From contig NZ_CP037952.1 in the NCBI RefSeq assembly GCF_004358345.1, positions 3,658,001 to 3,722,000 on the forward strand: 64,000 nt of DNA, in the 5' to 3' direction. This DNA is from Parashewanella spongiae. Lineage in GTDB: Bacteria > Pseudomonadota > Gammaproteobacteria > Enterobacterales > Shewanellaceae. The notes beneath the pieces were generated by a model. The model was not told the origin of the DNA. It did no database searches and saw only the letters and a list, made by a program, of their open reading frames with translations. This document shows positions 23,796 to 31,783 of the stretch, piece by piece (the first letter of the stretch is position 1; every line of letters starts with the position of its first letter). The translations under genes were made by a program, and so were the position numbers.

Positions 23796-24344
23796 TTAAC
23801 TCACTCGTATCCACTTTTTCTGACTTTCTGGCATACGTGCTATTTTTTTGCCTTTAATAAGTTCATTCAAAGCCCTTGTAAAATCTGGCTTAGGCATACT
23901 TAATTTCTTTCTTACATCTTCAGTCGATTTAGGGTGCTGTAGTTGTTGTAAGATTTTTTGGTGTGTAGAGCAATCCGATTTAGTCTCAACCAATGCTTGG
24001 CTTTTGGAAGGTAAAGGTATGGCGCAAGCAACACGATGCAGGTGGCATTGAAACTTAAACGCCATAATTAATGAGTTATCTTGGCTGAATAAAACAAACT
24101 GACACTGCTTCTTTTGCTCGTCATTCAACGATGCCAGTACACCAACAAGGTTCCCTATGATGTAAAAGTCAGCTTGATTAGCTCCAGTTGGGTAACTAGA
24201 AAACACTTGAAACAGCCTGCGCTCACAAAGTTCTATAATCTGCGTGTTTTTAGAAAAAACATAAACCTTATCAGAAAGAGAAGCCTTAACATCTGCAACA
24301 GCGTTTAATCCCACATTCTCAGCATCAACAAAAATAAACTTCAA
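23796..24344 (-). CDS. PIN/NYN-like protein with C-terminal winged helix, putative
   Basis: This protein of about 182 residues opens with KFIFVDAENVGLNAVADVKA, with an acidic residue in the first strand as in NYN/PIN-fold nucleases. It continues with TGANQADFYIIGNLVGVLAS and FVLFSQDNSLIMAFKFQ, giving the expected second and third acidic positions. The C-terminal 60 residues (THQKILQQLQHPKSTEDVRK, KLSMPKPDFTRALNELIKGK) look like a winged helix. GGAG lies 6 bases before a TTG at 24344, which I prefer to the ATG at 24356. RNase activity is inferred from fold only. Confidence 0.55.
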   Translation of the reverse strand: MKFIFVDAENVGLNAVADVKASLSDKVYVFSKNTQIIELCERRLFQVFSSYPTGANQADFYIIGNLVGVLASLNDEQKKQCQFVLFSQDNSLIMAFKFQCHLHRVACAIPLPSKSQALVETKSDCSTHQKILQQLQHPKSTEDVRKKLSMPKPDFTRALNELIKGKKIARMPESQKKWIRVS

Positions 24345-24467
24345 AATACACTCCATTTATACTTGGTGCTATCCATAACACATTGAAATTTATCTTATCA
24401 AACCTCAATATGTTTACTAGATAACAGCGAAACAACTGAACAAATAAAGAACAGTCATGGAATAACT

Positions 24468-24635
24468 ATGATTAATCAAACTGAAACTAACAAGCAGTGG
24501 CTAAACAGCAAAGAAACACAAAGAGCATTGAAAATATCAGGTTGCCAGTTGATGCACCTTCGAGAGTCTGGCAAATTGCAATTCAAGAAAGTCGGACGCG
24601 CATATTTTTATTGGGTTGCTTCAAAAATTAATTAA
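24468..24635 (+). CDS. Small helix-turn-helix protein (Xis/AlpA-like)
   Basis: This 55-residue reading frame, MINQTETNKQWLNSKETQRA then LKISGCQLMHLRESGKLQFK and KVGRAYFYWV, has the pattern of MerR/excisionase-type single-domain HTH proteins. The pattern is an N-terminal helix pair, a Leu-Arg-Glu-Ser-Gly-Lys-Leu turn and a wing ending in Tyr-Trp. It starts 30 bases upstream of the methyltransferase-like gene's operon partner region and ends 29 bases before it, so they are probably co-transcribed. It could regulate the phosphorothioation island or act as a recombination directionality factor. Confidence 0.6.
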   Translation: MINQTETNKQWLNSKETQRALKISGCQLMHLRESGKLQFKKVGRAYFYWVASKIN

Positions 24636-24664
24636 TCACCTAAAACAAAAAAGAAAGGTTGCCA

Positions 24665-26695
24665 ATGAATGCTCAGCTCTTTGCAGAATTAATCTCAAAA
24701 ATTAAAATTGGCAAACATTTACCTGAAGCTATCTATCTTCATAAAGACGCTTTTTCTGCTCTACCACCTGAGTTGCAATCATTTATTCCAGCCGTTGCTA
24801 AAGCTGTCTTGTTAGACGATGAAAACTGGGATTTAGTTAAACTGTTCAAAAAAGACTTTCGCATATCATTACTGTCCTACCCTACTTTTTATCAAGACTC
24901 TTATCCCACACTTAAGCAAAGTATGAATGTTGATCTTAGCAAGCTAAAACACAAAATCACATCATACGAACAAACAGACAATCCACCGATATTGCATAGA
25001 AAGGAAACAATGGTGCTGTCAGATGATCCACATTACCAAGAGTTTGTTGATATCACACAAGAAGGCGAAAATGCAGGGCTGTATGAAAATACACGTACCA
25101 TTGGATTTAAAAGAAACTGGGAAACGTTAATTCAAAACAAAGGTTTTACCCTTGTTGACGGCAGACTTTTTAGAAACTCAGCAGTAATCAAACCACAAGA
25201 AAGCGATAGCATTGATAGACATAAAACAGCCATAGTGCGTTATGGACTTTCTGTTCCTATGAAGTTGTTGTCAAAACATGGTTACTTAAATGGTGAACAC
25301 TCTATCTTTGACTACGGTTGTGGACGACAAGATGACTTAACAGAGTTAAATGCCCACGGTCTTGATGCCACAGGTTGGGATCCTAACTTTGCGCCTGACA
25401 ACGATAAATGTGAGTCTGACATTGTTAACCTTGGTTTCGTGTTAAATGTAATTGAAGATCAAGAAGAAAGAATAGAAGCATTGCTCGGTGCGTGGGATTT
25501 AACACAAAAACTGCTTGTTATATCTGTGATGATTGCAAATGAGGAATACATTGCCCAATTTAAACCATACAAAGATGGCATAATTACATCAATCAATACC
25601 TTTCAAAAATACTATGCACAAGCTGAAATCAAAGGCTATCTAGAACGCTCATTACAAGAAGAACCCATCGCTATCGCACCCGGTATTTTTTATATTTTCA
25701 AAGATAAAATCGCAGAACAACAATACCTGCAAAACAAATATAAGCGTCATCATAAGTGGGAGCAACGCACATCACCGATAAAACTGGATTCTAAAGAGAA
25801 ACTTCAATTAGTTATTGCTCAAAATGAGATTTTATTTCAAAGTTTTTGGAATAAATGTTTAGAGTTAGGGCGAGTACCTGCTAATGATGAGTTTGATGAT
25901 ACGCATAAGGTGAAAGAGCTCATAGGTTCAAACAAGAAAGTGTTTGAGCTATTAAAAGAAACGTATCCCAAGGAAGAGTATGGGAAATATCAATTAGCAA
26001 AGACTGAGCATACCGAAGATATACTGTTGTACCTTTGCATGGAGCTGTTTGAGAAGCGTAAACCCTATATTCATCAGCCAGATTCATTTAAACGAGATAT
26101 AAAAGTCTTCTTTGATGGTTACCAGCATGCTAGGGACTCAGCTAAAGAGCTTCTATTTTCGATAGTAGATACTGAAAATATTGAGCAAGAATGCATAAAA
26201 GCTCATAACACATTACCTGCCAGCCTCTTGAATGAAGGTCACTCCCTAATATTCCATAAAGACTATGCGGAGCAACTTCCCTTACTTTTGAGGATTTATT
26301 TAGGTGCAGCTTTACAAATGTATGGTGAAGTTGATGACGATATTGATCTAATAAAAATTCATATTCAATCAGGTAAACTCACCCTAACTGCTTATGACGA
26401 CTTTGAAAAGTCAGTTCCAATGTTGGTTGAGCGCATAAAAATAAAGATGGCTGACCAAGATATCGATTTCTTTGATTACGTCAATAAAGAAAAGCGCCCT
26501 CCTCTTTTAAACAAGCATTTGTTTTTGCCTGAGAGTCAAGTCCAATACAAAAAGCAGTTGAGCTTTGATAGGCGGCTGGCTAAGGCTTTGGAATTTGAAC
26601 ATGTTGATGAAGTGATGATGACCAGAAGTGAATTCGAGTCATCATTGTTACAAGTAAATAAAAAGATATCAGGATTTAAAATTGCTTCAAAATAA
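24665..26695 (+). CDS. DNA phosphorothioation-associated putative methyltransferase
   Basis: This 676-residue protein starts MNAQLFAELISKIKIGKHLP. The ATG at 24665 has AAAGG 7 bases upstream, while the longer frame uses TTG. It contains a SAM-binding glycine motif, FDYGCGRQDDLTEL (about 215-228), with GLDATGWDPNF after it. The family is known from genomes carrying dnd genes and is named for that association; its activity is not established. Residues upstream (EGENAGLYENTRTIGFKRNW) are also typical. It lies on the same strand as dndBCDE but is separated from it by mrr-dndA on the opposite strand. Confidence 0.8.
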   Translation: MNAQLFAELISKIKIGKHLPEAIYLHKDAFSALPPELQSFIPAVAKAVLLDDENWDLVKLFKKDFRISLLSYPTFYQDSYPTLKQSMNVDLSKLKHKITSYEQTDNPPILHRKETMVLSDDPHYQEFVDITQEGENAGLYENTRTIGFKRNWETLIQNKGFTLVDGRLFRNSAVIKPQESDSIDRHKTAIVRYGLSVPMKLLSKHGYLNGEHSIFDYGCGRQDDLTELNAHGLDATGWDPNFAPDNDKCESDIVNLGFVLNVIEDQEERIEALLGAWDLTQKLLVISVMIANEEYIAQFKPYKDGIITSINTFQKYYAQAEIKGYLERSLQEEPIAIAPGIFYIFKDKIAEQQYLQNKYKRHHKWEQRTSPIKLDSKEKLQLVIAQNEILFQSFWNKCLELGRVPANDEFDDTHKVKELIGSNKKVFELLKETYPKEEYGKYQLAKTEHTEDILLYLCMELFEKRKPYIHQPDSFKRDIKVFFDGYQHARDSAKELLFSIVDTENIEQECIKAHNTLPASLLNEGHSLIFHKDYAEQLPLLLRIYLGAALQMYGEVDDDIDLIKIHIQSGKLTLTAYDDFEKSVPMLVERIKIKMADQDIDFFDYVNKEKRPPLLNKHLFLPESQVQYKKQLSFDRRLAKALEFEHVDEVMMTRSEFESSLLQVNKKISGFKIASK

Positions 26696-26720
26696 TACTG
26701 ATACGATACGAGTATCTGGA

Positions 26721-27527
26721 TTACTCAAATATCAAATCTGCATCAAAATCATGTACTAAAATAGATTGAGCTTGAATTCCAATCCCTTTCTCAATCATAA
26801 TCTCTGCTAACTGTTCACCATCAATCAAAATTATTGGTACACAACCCGGCTTAAAGGATATATCCATTGCTTCTTTGGTAAATGAGCTGGTCGTAATAAA
26901 AATACCCTGTTCAAACTCACCAGTTATATCGCCTCTAAACTGTGAAATGTCCGGTCTGCCGACTTTGTTTGACTCGCAATAGCGTTTACACTGTGCCGCG
27001 ACGCCCATTTCAGCAATACCAATTTTTAGTGAACCTTTAACGTCAATCCCGCCATCGCGACCTGAGGGAGTTACCTGCATTTTTGTGAAACCATAACGTT
27101 GAAGAAAGTGACGACTAAACTCTTCAAACTCACTCGGTGATATAGTACGCAAATATTGAAGAATTTCAGATTTTACTTTTTCTCGTTGTTGGGCAGCTAA
27201 ATCTTTAATTTGCTCGATGTAATGATCGGCCAATAACTCTTCTTTGCTTGGTTCTCTGACTTCAAAAGCCCTACGGCTCTCAACTCTATACTCTTTAAGT
27301 AACTCGAAAGCACCATCAGAGTGCTTATAAAAGTACCGCTCTTTATGCATTTGAGAGATATTTTTATTACTACAATGACGATCTAAAGTTACCCTGAGAG
27401 CAGCCAGAGGAGTTTTAGAACCAAAGTCATACAACTTGTTATCTACTATTACCTTGTACAACAAGTCTAATTTTGCTGGTTCACCAATAATCTTAAGTGC
27501 TTCAATACCTGCTTCAAAAATTTTCAT
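26721..27527 (-). CDS. Mrr-like restriction endonuclease with HARE-HTH domain
   Basis: This 268-residue protein has a HARE/HB1-type winged helix at residues about 3-75 (FEAGIEALKIIGEPAKLDLL) and a C-terminal Mrr_cat nuclease domain at about 128-250. Catalytic residues are visible: SPSEFEEFSRHFLQRYGF, then GRDGGIDVKG (Asp158/Asp162) and AAQCKRY (Gln179-Cys-Lys181), the D...QxK form of PD-(D/E)xK. Mrr-family enzymes cut modified DNA. It starts 2 bases after the dndA stop, so it is in an operon with dndA, which suggests coupling to phosphorothioation. Whether it cuts phosphorothioated or unmodified DNA is unknown. Confidence 0.85.
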   Translation of the reverse strand: MKIFEAGIEALKIIGEPAKLDLLYKVIVDNKLYDFGSKTPLAALRVTLDRHCSNKNISQMHKERYFYKHSDGAFELLKEYRVESRRAFEVREPSKEELLADHYIEQIKDLAAQQREKVKSEILQYLRTISPSEFEEFSRHFLQRYGFTKMQVTPSGRDGGIDVKGSLKIGIAEMGVAAQCKRYCESNKVGRPDISQFRGDITGEFEQGIFITTSSFTKEAMDISFKPGCVPIILIDGEQLAEIMIEKGIGIQAQSILVHDFDADLIFE

Positions 27528-27529
27528 AA

Positions 27530-28654
27530 TTACAGAAACTTAGAAATCCTTTCTTTCATTTCTTCCAATGGTAACTCTTTTGTCATGTAACACCAAGACA
27601 TCCTAATAGCACTGTCTATTCTTTCATCATCTAACTGCATTGCGGTTAAAACATGACTGGGAGTGTAACTTGATGAAGTGCAGGCTGAACCATTTGATAC
27701 GGCGATAACACCTTTCAGAGCTACTAAAGCAGCTTCTGAGTTAAGCCCCGGAATAGAAAAATTGAGAACACTTGCTGAAGTGTTATCTCCATTAACCTGA
27801 ATATTAAAACAAGATAATTCTTCAACCGCTTTATTCTTTAACTTTTGGCAGTGTTCCTGCCACTGCTCAGAATGAGATAATGAAAGGCGAGCCGACTCCC
27901 CAAGCCCAGCAATTAAAGCAACTGGTAATGTGCCGGGTCTAAGCCCTTTTTCTTGACCACCTCCGTACATTAACGGTTGTAGAGGGACTTTCTTAAAACC
28001 TCTCTTGCGAGTGATTAAAGCTCCCACACCTTTAGGTGCATAAATTTTATGACCACTCACACTGATCATATCTATTCTCTTGTTTTGTAAATATTTGGAA
28101 TATTTACCGAAACTTTGAGCTGCATCAACATGAAAATAAGCTTCTGATTCATTTAATACATCACAGAAAGCTGTAATGTCTTGTATGCACCCAGTTTCAT
28201 TATTGATATGCATAATGCTTACTAGAACGGTATCATCTCGCAATGCTGACTTTAAACTTTCAGGAGATATTAAACCTGTTTGGCTCGGTTCAATGTACGT
28301 AACATCAAAACCTTGCTTTTCAAGTTCCATTATGGGTTCTAAGACCGCCTTATGCTCAATACAAGTCGTAATAATGTGTTTTTTATTTGCCGTTTTAGCA
28401 AAAGAGTTAAGACCAAGTATCGCAATATTGTTGCTTTCTGTTGCCCCACTAGTAAAGGTAACTTCAGATTTGTCTGCATCTACCACCGAAGCCACACTCT
28501 TTCTCGCTAATTCAACTGCTTGCTTAGCGTTAACACCAAACTCATGAGTACGACTTCCAGCATTCCCATACTCTTCAAAAAGATATTTGGTGACAATTTG
28601 TGCTACTTCTGGAGCAATTGGGGTTGTAGCATTGCAATCTAAATAAGTTGTCAT
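27530..28654 (-). CDS. dndA: Cysteine desulfurase DndA
   Basis: DndA supplies sulfur from cysteine for DNA phosphorothioation and assembles the DndC Fe-S cluster. The start at 28654 (MTTYLDCNATTPIAPEVAQI, 374 residues) is the normal desulfurase start; the longer frame to 28771 would overlap dndB and the operator. Features are FHVDAAQSFGK, the PLP lysine in SVSGHKIYAPKGVGAL (Lys203), RPGTLPVALIAGLG and the active-site Cys loop NGSACTSSSYTPSHVL (Cys325). It is divergent from dndBCDE and followed by an Mrr-type gene. A housekeeping IscS is the alternative, but the context makes DndA clear. Confidence 0.93.
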   Translation of the reverse strand: MTTYLDCNATTPIAPEVAQIVTKYLFEEYGNAGSRTHEFGVNAKQAVELARKSVASVVDADKSEVTFTSGATESNNIAILGLNSFAKTANKKHIITTCIEHKAVLEPIMELEKQGFDVTYIEPSQTGLISPESLKSALRDDTVLVSIMHINNETGCIQDITAFCDVLNESEAYFHVDAAQSFGKYSKYLQNKRIDMISVSGHKIYAPKGVGALITRKRGFKKVPLQPLMYGGGQEKGLRPGTLPVALIAGLGESARLSLSHSEQWQEHCQKLKNKAVEELSCFNIQVNGDNTSASVLNFSIPGLNSEAALVALKGVIAVSNGSACTSSSYTPSHVLTAMQLDDERIDSAIRMSWCYMTKELPLEEMKERISKFL

Positions 28655-28674
28655 TACTATTGCGCTCTTGTTCG

Positions 28675-28699
28675 TACGTACACTATGATAATGTACGTA
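28675..28699. promoter_or_regulatory. Inverted-repeat operator in the dndA-dndB gap
   Basis: TACGTACA (28675-28682) and TGTACGTA (28692-28699) are perfect 8-bp arms with a 9-base spacer, in the 80-bp gap between the divergent dndA and dndB starts. DndB proteins are known repressors of dnd operons, so this is the likely DndB-type operator controlling both directions. Confidence 0.7.
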
Positions 28700-28734
28700 T
28701 GGTGCCATAAAGAAATCTATCAGAGAAGGATAAT

Positions 28735-29817
28735 ATGTACGAACCAGCTTTTGAGCATGTTTTTCCAGCAATCAAAGGAATCCAAGCTGGGCAAGAGTAC
28801 TATGTAACAATGTGCCCACTTAAATATATTCCAAAAATCTTTGAATTTCATGAAGATGAATTGGCACCCGAGTACCGAGCTCAACGAACTCTAAATGATA
28901 AGCGTATCCCAGGCTTAAAGCGCTATCTAACAGAAAATAAAAAAAGCTATGTATTTTCTTCTATTACGGCTTCCATTGCAGGGAAAGTCAGCTTTGTTCC
29001 GATGGAAGAAAAAGGTGCTGGAAGTAAAATTGGTGCACTAAAAATTGATATGGACAGTATTTTAAATATCATTGACGGGCAGCATAGAAGAGCAGCAATT
29101 GAAGCAGTTTTGGCCGACGAACCAGACCTTGCAAATGAAACAATATCCGTTGTGTTTTTTGTAGAAAAAAACTTATCTCAACGACAACAAATGTTTGCAG
29201 ACTTAAACCTATATCAGGTCAAAGTGAATCAATCTGTTTCAAAAACCTATAACCAGCGTGATGAGTTTGCACAAATATCCCGAGAAGTAGCAATCAAGTG
29301 TAAAGCCTTAAAAGGCTTAATCGATTTCGAACAAACAAAGTTAAGTAAGCGTTCGCGAAAGCTTTTTACACACAATGCACTTAATCAGTCCATCATTAGC
29401 CTTCTAAAAGGGTCTAGTGAGTTAGATATAAAATCTAAAATAAAACTCAGCAATCACTTTTATGACGAAGTTGCTAAAAATATCGCTGAATGGGATTTGA
29501 TTAAAAAATCTAAAATCACTGCTGGCGAATCAAGAGAAGACTTTATCCATTCGCATTCGATATTTCTTCACGCTATCGGAATCGTTGGTAATCAGCTTAT
29601 TACCAGTGATAATTGGGAAACTACGCTTTCTCAACTTTGTGAAATTGACTGGCACAGAAGCGCGACAGAGTTATGGGAAGGTCGTTGCGTATTTAACGGC
29701 CGCCTTCAAAAAAATAATCGTACCACACAACTTACCGCTAACTTGATTAAACAGAAATTAGGACTTCAGCTATCGAAAGACGAGCTAAAGACCGAAAGTA
29801 CTTTGGAAAGAGATTAA
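28735..29817 (+). CDS. dndB: DNA phosphorothioation regulator/protein DndB
   Basis: This 360-residue protein has the DGQHR motif typical of DndB/DGQHR proteins (NIIDGQHRRAAIEAVL, DGQHR at 114-118), followed by VVFFVEKNLSQRQQMFADLN and LYQVKVNQSVSKTYNQRDE. DndB is dispensable for modification but affects its frequency and represses dnd transcription. AGAAGGA lies 4 bases before the ATG. It is first in dndBCDE, one base before dndC, and adjacent to a palindromic operator. Confidence 0.93.
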   Translation: MYEPAFEHVFPAIKGIQAGQEYYVTMCPLKYIPKIFEFHEDELAPEYRAQRTLNDKRIPGLKRYLTENKKSYVFSSITASIAGKVSFVPMEEKGAGSKIGALKIDMDSILNIIDGQHRRAAIEAVLADEPDLANETISVVFFVEKNLSQRQQMFADLNLYQVKVNQSVSKTYNQRDEFAQISREVAIKCKALKGLIDFEQTKLSKRSRKLFTHNALNQSIISLLKGSSELDIKSKIKLSNHFYDEVAKNIAEWDLIKKSKITAGESREDFIHSHSIFLHAIGIVGNQLITSDNWETTLSQLCEIDWHRSATELWEGRCVFNGRLQKNNRTTQLTANLIKQKLGLQLSKDELKTESTLERD

Positions 29818-29818
29818 A

Positions 29819-31783
29819 ATGGCTGTACAAATCCAAAAGAAAATCTATTCAGCATTTAACGAATCAGGGTTTAAGCCTACCGTTCGTAATTTGATAGATA
29901 AGACCAAAAGAATATACCAAAAAGATGATTTCCCATGGGTAATTGGGTATAGCGGAGGAAAGGATTCAACAGCCATCTTACAAATCATTTGGTCAGCGGT
30001 AGCAGAACTAAAGTCTGAGGGTAAAGCACATAAAACTGTTCATGTTATCAGCACCGATACTTTAGTTGAAAACCCAATCGTTGCCTTATGGGTGGAACGC
30101 TCTTTAAACACAATGAGAGCAAGTGCAGAAAAACAAGGCTTACCAATCATCCCCCATCGCCTAACTCCAAAGGTTACAGATAGATTTTGGGTAAACCTGA
30201 TAGGACGAGGTTACCCAGCGCCAAGATATAAATTTAGATGGTGTACAGACAGACTTAAAATTAGCCCTTCAAATACTTTTATTAAAAATATTGTTGAATC
30301 CAATCACGAAGCAATTTTAGTTCTTGGTACTCGAAAACATGAGAGTACAGTACGTGCAGCTAATATGGAAAGTATCGAGCAACGTGCAGATAATACACGT
30401 AAAGATGACGGCTTAAATGTTAATACACAGCTAGACCGAGTTTGGGTTTATACCCCAATTGAAGATTGGACGAACGATGATGTATGGGTTTACCTAACAC
30501 AAGAAAAGAATCCGTGGGGCTATAAAAACACCGATTTATTAGGTATGTACCAAGGTGCAACAGATGGTGGCGAATGCCCTCTTGTCGTTGATAAGTCAAC
30601 CCAAAGCTGTGGAGACAGTCGTTTTGGTTGTTATGTTTGCACAATGGTTGGCGAAGACAAATCAATGGCTGCAATGATAGCAAACGACGAAGAAAAAGAA
30701 TGGATGTTGCCACTGCTTGAGCTTCGGAATGAAATTGATATCAACGATTCAAATCCAGTCAAAAAGTCTAATAAAATAGCTAGAGACAAGAGCAACCGTG
30801 ACTTCAGACGAATGAATGGTCGCTTAACAACACATATTAGTATGAAAGACTTCAGTGATGCCAAAGAGCTTGTAGATTCTGAAGATCCATACGAACTGTT
30901 AGCTCAATATGAAGATCATACAGATCATAAATATGAAAACCTTCCTGCAGATATTGTTCGAGGTCCGTATCGACAACACTTCAGAGAACACATGCTCACA
31001 AAAGTGCTTGAGGCACAACAGCATGTCATTGAAACCGCACCTGAAGATGTAAAGAGCATCGAGTTACTGACCCTCGAAGATCTAGAAGAGATACGACGAG
31101 TTTGGGTTGATGACAAAAAAGAGATAGAAGACTCAGTACCTCTTATTTATGAAAAGGTCATGCGTAAGCCTTATCCAGGTAATAAGCGTGTATTTAACCC
31201 CGCACTAAGTTCTGATGTATTGTCAAAATTAAAGGCTCACTGTAAAAAACAACAAGATCCAGATGGCTTAAAGTATGAACAATTACGTGGGTTATTAGCT
31301 ATCGAAGACAAGTACAAACATCAATTGAGAAGAGCAAAAATCTCAGATGATCTTGAAAGTGAAATAGATAAAGGCGCTTTTGATAGTATTGATGAAGCAA
31401 GGCGCTTTGCACTTGGTCGAGTGAGAAATGACTACGCCATCAAACTTAAAAGGCTTGAAGACGTCGGTGAAACAGAAGAGTATTTAAAGAATATTTCTGC
31501 AAATCTTATCGTATTAAATGCAAAGCGAGACCTATATAAAGTAAAGAAATATAAAGCCTTATATGACAATGTTATCGACATTAATACGCTTAGTAAGGAT
31601 GAATATCCCCATGCGCATAAAGTGACAAAAGCACTTAAAAAACTTTATACATACTTCATCAGGCAAATCGATATTTCACAGAACCTACTGACTAAAAAAG
31701 ACAAAGAGCAAAAAAGTGAGCATGCGAGAGCCTTAAAACTTAGCAGCTCAAAAAGTATTACTGTTAACGAGATTATGTCATGA
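29819..31783 (+). CDS. dndC: DNA sulfur-modification protein DndC
   Basis: DndC is a PAPS-reductase-like ATP pyrophosphatase with an Fe-S cluster that activates the DNA backbone for sulfur insertion. The PP-loop is VIGYSGGKDSTAILQ (SGGKDS 45-50). Cysteines likely to hold the cluster are Cys253, Cys264, Cys271 and Cys274 (GGECPLVVDKSTQSCGDSRF then GCYVC), with Cys142 in KFRWCTDRLKI. The C-terminal about 300 residues are charged and helical. Length (654) is within the range seen for longer DndC proteins. It overlaps dndD by 4 bases (ATGA). Confidence 0.95.
   Translation: MAVQIQKKIYSAFNESGFKPTVRNLIDKTKRIYQKDDFPWVIGYSGGKDSTAILQIIWSAVAELKSEGKAHKTVHVISTDTLVENPIVALWVERSLNTMRASAEKQGLPIIPHRLTPKVTDRFWVNLIGRGYPAPRYKFRWCTDRLKISPSNTFIKNIVESNHEAILVLGTRKHESTVRAANMESIEQRADNTRKDDGLNVNTQLDRVWVYTPIEDWTNDDVWVYLTQEKNPWGYKNTDLLGMYQGATDGGECPLVVDKSTQSCGDSRFGCYVCTMVGEDKSMAAMIANDEEKEWMLPLLELRNEIDINDSNPVKKSNKIARDKSNRDFRRMNGRLTTHISMKDFSDAKELVDSEDPYELLAQYEDHTDHKYENLPADIVRGPYRQHFREHMLTKVLEAQQHVIETAPEDVKSIELLTLEDLEEIRRVWVDDKKEIEDSVPLIYEKVMRKPYPGNKRVFNPALSSDVLSKLKAHCKKQQDPDGLKYEQLRGLLAIEDKYKHQLRRAKISDDLESEIDKGAFDSIDEARRFALGRVRNDYAIKLKRLEDVGETEEYLKNISANLIVLNAKRDLYKVKKYKALYDNVIDINTLSKDEYPHAHKVTKALKKLYTYFIRQIDISQNLLTKKDKEQKSEHARALKLSSSKSITVNEIMS

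Noticed and set aside
26696-26720. GATAC/GTATC mini-hairpin between the methyltransferase and mrr genes
   Set aside because: Only 5-bp arms and no T-tract; too weak to call a terminator.
28655-28771. N-terminal extension of dndA to 28771
   Set aside because: It would overlap dndB and the operator; the desulfurase family begins at the Met of MTTYLDCNATTP.
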